Assembly: GCF_014651075.1 (NCBI RefSeq)
Contig: NZ_BMWE01000038.1
Span: forward strand, 1-38,088
DNA: 38,088 nt
Direction: 5' to 3'
Origin: Streptomyces djakartensis
GTDB taxonomy: Bacteria > Actinomycetota > Actinomycetes > Streptomycetales > Streptomycetaceae
Shown here: one piece after another, positions 32,264 through 38,088 of the stretch
How positions within the stretch are numbered: the first letter of the stretch is position 1
Layout: every line of letters starts with the position of its first letter
The notes under the pieces: model-generated
Databases searched by the model: none
What the model was told of the DNA's origin: nothing
What the model saw: only the letters and a program-made list of their open reading frames with translations
Position numbers and translations under genes: made by a program

Positions 32264-33043
32264 TCAGCATGCCCGCCGCCATGCCCCCAGTTCGTACTTC
32301 TTGAGCAGCGAGCTCAGCTTCAGACGGCGGGACTCGGCGCAGAAGCGGCGGGTGGGCACCTCGTACTCCACATGGAAGACGGCCTTGTCCGCCTCGACGA
32401 AGGGTTCGAGGGCTTGGCACTCGTCGTACTGGGCGCACTGCTCGTTGACCGCGAAGTCGAAGTCGTCGACCAGCTCCGGGATCTGGTCCAGGTCGTTCTT
32501 CAACCCGACGGCCAGGCCCCGGTCGTGGGCGAGGCGGGCGATGAGACGGTTGTAGCGGAGCTGGTCCTGCGCCGTGAGAGGGAAGCCGGTGTCGTTGCGG
32601 TAGCCGTCCATGTTGTCGGGCTCGACGGCGTCGAAGCCCTTGTCGCGGCACATGTCGACGCGGGCCGCCATGAGCGGTTCCAGGACGTCCGTGCGGCGGA
32701 TGTCGAGCCAGCGCTCGCCCTTCCAGCCGTTGCCCCGGCCGAGGACCGGCTTCGGGAAGTCCCCGGCGTCCGGGCGGAACTCCTCCCAGGCGCCGGTGGA
32801 GAGGTAGCAGATGACCTTGCGTCCGTCGTCGTGCAGTCCGGCGACCGTGGCCTCGGAGTGGTCGAACCCGTCGATGTCGTAGACCGGCACGTCGACCGAG
32901 GTGTCCAGGCGCCCGCTGAGCTGCCACTGCCAGGCGGTGCCGGGGCGGGGCCGCCAGCGGGGGCCGGGTGTGTCGTCGGAGCCCCGGGTGCAGCCCGCGA
33001 GGAGCAGGACGAGCAGGGCGACGAGCAGGGACGGGCGTCTCAA
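32264..33043 (-). CDS. GH114-type endo-alpha-1,4-polygalactosaminidase-like lipoprotein
   Basis: A 259-residue TIM-barrel glycosidase anchored outside the membrane. It has a lipoprotein signal with lipobox LLAGC (Cys18) and a Trp/Arg-rich linker, then the GH114 fold with ICYLSTGAWEEFRPD and probable catalytic Asp143 (VEPDNMDGY) and Glu201 (VNEQCAQY). Family members cut galactosamine-rich exopolysaccharide. The start is a rare TTG at 33043 that overlaps the stop of the spherulin-4 gene (TTGA) with GGAG eight bases upstream, so the two are co-translated. The family is clear; the native substrate in this organism is inferred. Confidence 0.88.
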   Translation of the reverse strand: MRRPSLLVALLVLLLAGCTRGSDDTPGPRWRPRPGTAWQWQLSGRLDTSVDVPVYDIDGFDHSEATVAGLHDDGRKVICYLSTGAWEEFRPDAGDFPKPVLGRGNGWKGERWLDIRRTDVLEPLMAARVDMCRDKGFDAVEPDNMDGYRNDTGFPLTAQDQLRYNRLIARLAHDRGLAVGLKNDLDQIPELVDDFDFAVNEQCAQYDECQALEPFVEADKAVFHVEYEVPTRRFCAESRRLKLSSLLKKYELGAWRRAC

Positions 33044-33618
33044 GGGGGGTTCTCCACGTTCTCCGCGTCATCCGCGAGGTTCAGGGTGTACGGCAGTGTG
33101 CCCCAAGGATGATCTCCGGTGCCCGGCACCGCGCAGTGCACCGCCGCGCCCCGGGCCCGGGCGAGGCCCGCCGGACCCTCGAAGGTGACGAGGACGTCGG
33201 CGACGCGGGCGTAGCAGGGGTGCGGTGCCGTGCCGTGGTTGAGGACGAGGGTGCCGCAGCCGACGCCCCACGCGGCCACGGCCAGCCGCTGGTAGTACTC
33301 GAACGACTCGCGCCCCGAGGGCACCTGGTCGAGGAAGGCCCCGTCGGTGCCGTACCAGTCGCGGTGCCGGGTGAGGTCGCGGACGACGTCGGTGGTGGCG
33401 CGGCGGCCGTGGTCGGTGTCGACGTACCCGAGGATCCGCCCGCCCGCCGACCGCAGCCGGGCGGCGACCTCGGCGAAGGCCCCGTCGGGGCGGTCGCCCG
33501 GGCCGCCGGCCGGGTTGAGGACGACGCCGTAGAGACGGGGCGCGGCCGCCACGATCGCGTCCCATTCGGCGGGGCGGACGGACGGGTGCTCGTAGTACGG
33601 GACCAGGAGAGTGCTCAT
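33040..33618 (-). CDS. Spherulin-4 family protein (GH135-like)
   Basis: A 192-residue protein with the spherulin-4 pattern: LLVPYYEHPS start, GVVLNPAGGPGDRPD, ILGYVDTDHG, RDWYGTDGAFLDQVP and VLNHGT. Fungal Sph3 of this family hydrolyses galactosaminogalactan. In most members the acidic motif ends Asp-Glu; here it is Asp97-Gln98, so activity may be altered. No signal peptide is visible, although its partner is a lipoprotein. The ATG at 33618 overlaps the stop of the decayed upstream gene (ATGA) and its own stop overlaps the GH114 start. Family confident, function inferred. Confidence 0.85.
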   Translation of the reverse strand: MSTLLVPYYEHPSVRPAEWDAIVAAAPRLYGVVLNPAGGPGDRPDGAFAEVAARLRSAGGRILGYVDTDHGRRATTDVVRDLTRHRDWYGTDGAFLDQVPSGRESFEYYQRLAVAAWGVGCGTLVLNHGTAPHPCYARVADVLVTFEGPAGLARARGAAVHCAVPGTGDHPWGTLPYTLNLADDAENVENPP

Positions 33619-33860
33619 CGGTTGGCGATTGCCCTCCCCAGCAGGGCGCACACCACGACGGCCTGGACCGCCGGGCGAGCCCGTCGGACTCCAGGAGCGC
33701 CGCGATCTCGTCGGGGCGGACCGCCGCTCCCACGAAGTCGTCGAGGCGGGCGGCGAGTTCGTCGACGGGGCCGGGCTGGGCCCGGCCGGGGGTTGCTGCC
33801 GTTGCCGGGGGACGCCGGGCAGCACGAAAAACTCCTGCGAGCGGCGAGCAGGGCGCTCAC
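33615..33860 (-). pseudogene. Decayed remnant of a gene upstream of the spherulin-4 gene
   Basis: Read on the minus strand, coding character jumps between frames. A GTG at 33860 opens VSALLAARRSF; after about 33 codons the plausible sequence continues in another frame as VDELAARLDDFVGAAVRPDE and IAALLESDGLARR. The end AVVVCALLGRAIANR, hydrophobic and then basic, is back in the first frame and stops in an ATGA overlap with the spherulin-4 start. The LLESDG segment resembles the N-terminus of long Streptomyces membrane proteins. The simplest reading is a large internal deletion plus frameshift that removed most of a membrane-protein gene of this operon. I cannot exclude a short Arg-rich frame being translated. 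Confidence 0.65.
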
Positions 33861-34114
33861 CTGATCGCGATGAGCGTGACCCAGCTCACCGGCGTGAGAG
33901 ATCGTGAACTGGCCACCATGCCTCCGAGAGGTGAACACCCGCAGGAATGAGCGAACGGGGCCACGCGCGTAGTCTCGACGTCGAGTGTTCGCCGCACCGG
34001 GGAAGGCCCCGCGAGTACCGAACCCTGAGGTCGGAATAGGGTCGGCTGTCGGGCCCGGTCGACCCACACCGTTCGACCACCGAAACTTCACATCGGAAGC
34101 GAGATTCCACCACC

Positions 34115-35641
34115 GTGACTGCTCTCACTCTCAGCACCGCCGCGGCGCCCGGTCTGCGGGCCGACGCCATCGTGATCGGTGTCGCCAAGGGTGCCAAGGG
34201 GCCGGTCGTCGCACCGGGCGCCGAGGCCGTGGACAAGGCGTACGACGGCAAGCTGGCCGGCGTTCTGGAGACCCTCGGCGCCTCCGGTGCCGAGGGCGAG
34301 GTGACGAAGCTGCCGGCGCCGTCCGGCTTCAAGGCACCGCTCGTGCTGGCGGTGGGCCTGGGCGCGGTCCCCGAGAAGGACGCCGACTACGACACCGAGG
34401 CCCTGCGCAGGGCCGCGGGCATCGCCGCCCGCGCCCTGACCGGGTCCAAGAAGGCCGCCTTCGCCCTGCCCCTGACCGACGCCGCCGACGCCGGCGCGAT
34501 CGGTGAGGGCGCGTTGCTCGGCGCGTACTCCTTCGACGTCTACAAGGACAACGGCAAGGACCCCAAGGCGAAGAACGGCAAGGCTCCCCTCGCCGAGGTC
34601 GCCCTGCTCGGCGGCAAGCCCCGTGACAAGGCGTACAAGGCGGCCGTCGAGCGCGCCGTCGCCGTCGCCGAGGAGCTCAACCGCGCCCGCGACCTGATCA
34701 ACACCCCGCCGAACGACCTGAATCCCGAGGCGTTCGCCGCGATCGCGCAGGCCGCGGCCAAGGAGCACGGCATCAAGGTGCAGGTGCTCGACGAGAGGGC
34801 CCTGGCCAAGGGCGGCTACGGCGGCATCCTCGGCGTGGGTGCCGGCTCGGCTTCGGGGCCGCGGCTGGTGAAGCTGTCGTACACCTCGTCGAAGGCGAAG
34901 AAGCACCTCGCCTTCGTCGGCAAGGGCATCACCTACGACTCGGGCGGCATCTCGCTGAAGCCGGCCGGTCACAACGAGACGATGAAGTGCGACATGAGCG
35001 GCGCGGCCTCGGTGTTCGCCGCGGTCGTGGCCGCGGCCCGGCTGGGGCTGGAGGTCAACGTCACCGGCTGGCTCGCCCTGGCCGAGAACATGCCCTCCGG
35101 GTCCGCGACCCGTCCGGGTGACGTGCTGCGGATGTACAGCGGCAAGACGGTGGAGGTGCTCAACACCGACGCCGAGGGCCGGCTGGTGCTCGCGGACGCC
35201 CTGTGGGCGGCGTCGCAGGAGAAGCCGGACGCGATCGTGGACGTCGCGACGCTGACCGGGGCGATGGTGCTGGCGCTGGGGAACCGGACGTTCGGGATCA
35301 TGAGCAACGACGACGCGTTCCGCGCGGCGGTGCACGAGGCCGCCGAGGAGGTCGGGGAGCCGGCGTGGCCGATGCCGCTGCCGGAGCACCTGCGCAAGGG
35401 GATGGACTCCCCCACGGCCGACATCGCGAACATGGGTGAGCGGATGGGCGGCGGGCTGGTCGCCGGACTGTTCCTGCGCGAGTTCGTCGGTGAGGGGATC
35501 ACCTGGGCGCACCTCGACATCGCGGGGCCGGCCTTCAATGAGGGCGGGCCTTTCGGGTACACGCCGAAGGGCGGTACGGGCAGTGGTGTGCGGACGCTGG
35601 TGAGGCTGGCCGAGCTGACCGCCGCGGGTGACCTGGGCTGA
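34115..35641 (+). CDS. pepA: Leucyl aminopeptidase (M17 family)
   Basis: A cytoplasmic dinuclear-metal aminopeptidase of 508 residues that removes N-terminal residues from peptides. The N-terminal regulatory domain (1-170) is followed by the catalytic domain with GKGITYDSGGISLKP (metal Lys/Asp), MKCDMSGAA, the M17 signature NTDAEGRLVLADAL and GYTPKGGTGSGVRTL at the end. The start is GTG at 34115; no strong ribosome site. It is monocistronic; some family members also bind DNA as regulators in other bacteria, for which nothing here gives evidence. Confidence 0.96.
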   Translation: MTALTLSTAAAPGLRADAIVIGVAKGAKGPVVAPGAEAVDKAYDGKLAGVLETLGASGAEGEVTKLPAPSGFKAPLVLAVGLGAVPEKDADYDTEALRRAAGIAARALTGSKKAAFALPLTDAADAGAIGEGALLGAYSFDVYKDNGKDPKAKNGKAPLAEVALLGGKPRDKAYKAAVERAVAVAEELNRARDLINTPPNDLNPEAFAAIAQAAAKEHGIKVQVLDERALAKGGYGGILGVGAGSASGPRLVKLSYTSSKAKKHLAFVGKGITYDSGGISLKPAGHNETMKCDMSGAASVFAAVVAAARLGLEVNVTGWLALAENMPSGSATRPGDVLRMYSGKTVEVLNTDAEGRLVLADALWAASQEKPDAIVDVATLTGAMVLALGNRTFGIMSNDDAFRAAVHEAAEEVGEPAWPMPLPEHLRKGMDSPTADIANMGERMGGGLVAGLFLREFVGEGITWAHLDIAGPAFNEGGPFGYTPKGGTGSGVRTLVRLAELTAAGDLG

Positions 35642-35677
35642 GTTTCGCCTGAGAGCTCGATCTCGCCCGTTGTGTGG

Positions 35678-35750
35678 CGGGTGCGGGGGCGTGGGGGCTG
35701 TTCGCGCAGTTCCCCGCGCCCCTTGAGGGCGTGCCCCCCTTCGGGGCGTC
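35678..35750 (+). repeat. Dispersed intergenic repeat with hairpins between pepA and lpdA
   Basis: GGCGGGTGCGGGGGCGTGGG followed by TTCGCGCAGTTCCCCGCGC matches the inverted copy at 2872-2925. The following GCCCCTTGAGGGC and CCCCCCTTCGGGGCG can form short stems and may terminate pepA. The rest of the 291-bp gap up to 35932 should contain the lpdA promoter; none is clear. Confidence 0.55.
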
Positions 35751-35932
35751 TCTGATCCGAACGTGGGGCGTCTCACACAGCAGCCCGGCGTCTCTTTGTG
35801 TGTCGACAAGTGCGAAGATGGGGCTCGGCAGGACAGGGCCCACCTCAAGGGCCGAAGAACGAGCGGCCGGACACCAGCCGCCTGCCGGTCAGTGAAGACC
35901 GGCGTACGGCGCACATGCATGGAGGACGTGAC

Positions 35933-37321
35933 GTGGCGAACGACGCCAGCACCGTTTTCGACCTAGTGATCCTCGGCGGTGGCAGCGGTGGTTACGCCGC
36001 GGCACTGCGCGGGGCACAGCTGGGCCTGGACGTCGCCCTGATCGAGAAGGACAAGGTCGGCGGCACCTGCCTGCACCGAGGATGCATCCCCACCAAGGCG
36101 CTGCTGCACGCGGGCGAGATCGCCGACCAGGCGCGCGAGAGCGAGCAGTTCGGTGTGAAGGCCACGCTCGAGGGCATCGACATCGCCGGTGTCCACAAGT
36201 ACAAGGACGGCGTGGTCGCCGGCCTGTACAAGGGCCTGCAGGGACTCGTCGCCTCGCGCAAGGTGACCTACATCGAGGGTGAGGGCCGGCTGTCCTCGCC
36301 GACCTCCGTCGACGTGAACGGCCGGCGTGTCCAGGGCCGCCACGTGCTCCTCGCGACCGGCTCCGTGCCGAAGTCGCTGCCGGGCCTGGAGATCGACGGC
36401 GACCGGATCATCTCGTCCGACCACGCCCTCGTCCTGGACCGCGTGCCGAAGTCCGCGATCATCCTGGGCGGCGGTGTCATCGGCGTCGAGTTCGCCTCCG
36501 CGTGGAAGTCCTTCGGCACCGAGGTCACGATCGTCGAGGGCCTGAAGCACCTCGTCCCGGTCGAGGACGAGAACTCCTCCAAGCTGCTGGAGCGCGCCTT
36601 CCGCAAGCGCGGCATCAAGTTCAACCTGGGCACCTTCTTCGAGAAGGCCGAGTACACCCAGGACGGTGTGAAGGTCACCCTCGCCGACGGCAAGCAGTTC
36701 GAGGCCGAGGTGCTGCTGGTCGCCATCGGCCGCGGCCCGGTCTCCCAGGGCCTGGGCTACGAGGAGCAGGGCGTCGCGATGGACCGCGGCTACGTCCTGG
36801 TCGACGAGTACATGCGCACCAACGTGCCGACCATCTCCGCCGTCGGCGACCTCGTCCCGACCCTCCAGCTCGCGCACGTCGGCTTCGCCGAGGGCATCCT
36901 GGTGGCGGAGCGCCTGGCCGGTCTGAAGACCGTTCCGATCGACTACGACGGTGTCCCCCGGGTGACGTACTGCCACCCCGAGGTCGCCTCCGTCGGCATC
37001 ACCGAGGCCAAGGCCAAGGAGATCTACGGTGCGGACAAGGTCGTCGCTCTGAAGTACAACCTCGCGGGCAACGGCAGGAGCAAGATCCTGAACACCGCGG
37101 GCGAGATCAAGCTCGTCCAGGTCAAGGACGGTGCCGTCGTCGGCGTCCACATGGTCGGCGACCGCATGGGCGAGCAGGTCGGCGAAGCCCAGCTGATCTA
37201 CAACTGGGAGGCGCTGCCCGCCGAGGTCGCGCAGCTCATCCACGCCCACCCGACCCAGAACGAGGCGCTCGGCGAGGCCCACCTGGCCCTGGCCGGCAAG
37301 CCCCTCCACGCGCACGACTGA
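35933..37321 (+). CDS. lpdA: Dihydrolipoyl dehydrogenase (E3)
   Basis: A 462-residue FAD enzyme that reoxidises lipoyl groups of 2-oxo acid dehydrogenase complexes, passing electrons to NAD. It has the FAD-binding GGGSGGYAAA, the redox disulfide GGTCLHRGCIPTKA, the NAD-binding ILGGGVIGVEFA, the second FAD motif ISAVGDL and the C-terminal active-site HAHPTQNEALGEA (His and Glu). The GTG at 35933 follows GGAGG by seven bases; the frame is open upstream but lacks a ribosome site. sucB starts 61 bp downstream, so the two share an operon. Confidence 0.97.
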   Translation: MANDASTVFDLVILGGGSGGYAAALRGAQLGLDVALIEKDKVGGTCLHRGCIPTKALLHAGEIADQARESEQFGVKATLEGIDIAGVHKYKDGVVAGLYKGLQGLVASRKVTYIEGEGRLSSPTSVDVNGRRVQGRHVLLATGSVPKSLPGLEIDGDRIISSDHALVLDRVPKSAIILGGGVIGVEFASAWKSFGTEVTIVEGLKHLVPVEDENSSKLLERAFRKRGIKFNLGTFFEKAEYTQDGVKVTLADGKQFEAEVLLVAIGRGPVSQGLGYEEQGVAMDRGYVLVDEYMRTNVPTISAVGDLVPTLQLAHVGFAEGILVAERLAGLKTVPIDYDGVPRVTYCHPEVASVGITEAKAKEIYGADKVVALKYNLAGNGRSKILNTAGEIKLVQVKDGAVVGVHMVGDRMGEQVGEAQLIYNWEALPAEVAQLIHAHPTQNEALGEAHLALAGKPLHAHD

Positions 37322-37382
37322 CCCCTCGGTCGACGAACGCGACGACAGACTTCCGCACTTTCCGTAAGGAGCAACCGAAACC

Positions 37383-38088
37383 ATGGCGGTTTCCGTAACC
37401 CTTCCGGCGCTCGGCGAGAGCGTCACCGAGGGCACCGTCACCCGCTGGCTGAAGGCCGAGGGTGAGCGAGTCGAGGCCGACGAGCCGCTGCTCGAGGTGT
37501 CGACCGACAAGGTCGACACCGAGATCCCCGCCCCCGCCGCCGGTGTCCTGGCCTCCATCAAGGTCGCCGAGGACGAGACGGTCGAGGTCGGCGCCGAGCT
37601 GGCCCTGATCGACGACGGCAGCGGCGCGCCAGCCGCCGCCGAGGCCCCGCAGGCCGAGCAGGTCGCCGAGCCCGCTCCCGAGCCGGCCCCGGCCGCCCCG
37701 TCCACCGAGCAGGCCGCCCCGGCGCCCGCTCCCACCGCCGACGCCGCCGCCGGCGGCGGTTCCGCCGAGGGCACGGACGTGGTCCTGCCCGCGCTCGGCG
37801 AGTCCGTCACCGAGGGCACCGTCACCCGCTGGCTGAAGTCGGTCGGTGACAGCGTCGAGGCCGACGAGCCGCTGCTCGAGGTGTCGACCGACAAGGTCGA
37901 CACCGAGATCCCCGCCCCCGCCTCCGGCACGCTGCTGGAGATCGTGGTCGGCGAGGACGAGACCGCCGAGGTCGGCGCCAAGCTCGCCGTCATCGGCGAG
38001 GCGGGTGCCGCCCCGGCCGCCGCCCCCGCGCAGGAGGCCCCGGCCGCCCCGGCGCAGCCCGAGCCGACCCCGGCCCCGGCCCCGCAGC
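37383..38088 (+). CDS. sucB: Dihydrolipoamide acyltransferase E2 (sucB-type), N-terminal part
   Basis: The first 235 codons of the E2 subunit, which accepts the acyl group from E1 on a lipoyl arm; the gene runs off the right edge. Two lipoyl domains are visible (about 1-76 and 134-205), each with the lipoylated Lys in STDKVDTE (Lys43 and Lys171), separated by an Ala/Pro/Glu-rich flexible linker; a second linker begins at the edge. The domains are nearly identical in sequence over long stretches of DNA. The ATG at 37383 has AAGGAG upstream. Whether it serves 2-oxoglutarate or pyruvate dehydrogenase depends on the missing catalytic domain; sucB follows the usual Streptomyces naming. Confidence 0.93.
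   Translation, partial: MAVSVTLPALGESVTEGTVTRWLKAEGERVEADEPLLEVSTDKVDTEIPAPAAGVLASIKVAEDETVEVGAELALIDDGSGAPAAAEAPQAEQVAEPAPEPAPAAPSTEQAAPAPAPTADAAAGGGSAEGTDVVLPALGESVTEGTVTRWLKSVGDSVEADEPLLEVSTDKVDTEIPAPASGTLLEIVVGEDETAEVGAKLAVIGEAGAAPAAAPAQEAPAAPAQPEPTPAPAPQ

Noticed and set aside
35963..37993. A 676-codon minus-strand frame opposite lpdA and sucB
   Set aside because: It spans two well-supported genes and the gap between them on the other strand and is low-complexity Ser/Ala/Val; an artefact of GC-rich codons.

Overview
The window is a high-GC actinobacterial chromosome segment, almost certainly from a Streptomyces. The coding density, the frequent GTG starts, the 4-bp stop/start overlaps and the gene order (ctaC-ctaD, adenosine/sugar kinase, erpA, nadA, an RND pump with a two-component system, pspA-pspAA, cob genes, pepA, lpdA, sucB) fit the conserved core region I recall around S. 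coelicolor SCO2155-SCO2181. That match is from memory; no search was run.

Left core (1-8394): on the minus strand ctaC and ctaD (the latter cut by the edge) encode cytochrome c oxidase subunits II and I. Divergent from them is a cysteine desulfurase fused to a TusA sulfur-carrier domain. Next come a PfkB-family (adenosine-kinase-like) kinase, a small unknown protein, a membrane protein with an acidic hexapeptide-repeat N-terminus, the A-type Fe-S carrier ErpA and, divergently, quinolinate synthase NadA, itself a [4Fe-4S] enzyme. Sulfur mobilisation, Fe-S delivery and an Fe-S client therefore sit close together.

Accessory region (8395-17244): between nadA and the RND pump lies a block that looks inserted. 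Its centre is three tightly overlapping genes: a cytoplasmic LCAT-type alpha/beta hydrolase (8577-10022); a 1643-residue protein with a caspase-like peptidase, a STAND/NACHT-type NTPase and eleven near-identical TPR-like 138-bp repeats (10015-14946); and a small CHAT-like protein whose usual GHG motif reads GRG (14943-15647). This has the layout of an NTPase-gated protease/lipase conflict (immunity or programmed death) system, and it is the most interesting feature of the window. A divergent small gene, a Scr1-type XRE regulator and a DUF397 protein follow, and a perfect 20-bp-stem terminator closes the block.

Middle (17245-25873): an RND transporter, a NarL-type response regulator and a histidine kinase (all minus), with a 164-bp imperfect palindrome between the regulator and the transporter; pspAA and pspA (envelope stress); a DUF3043 membrane protein; a methyltransferase that appears to start at CTG; and a small unknown protein.

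Right (26119-38088): three cobalamin nucleotide-loop genes (an MBL-CobU fusion, cobT, cobS) interspersed with a zinc-ribbon methyltransferase, a rhomboid-like protein and a membrane protein. A minus-strand pair of polysaccharide-hydrolase-like genes (spherulin-4 and GH114 families) follows a decayed upstream gene. The window ends with pepA, lpdA and the start of sucB (two lipoyl domains). Dispersed intergenic hairpin repeats occur in at least six gaps. I saw no tRNA, rRNA, insertion sequence, CRISPR array or cobalamin riboswitch.
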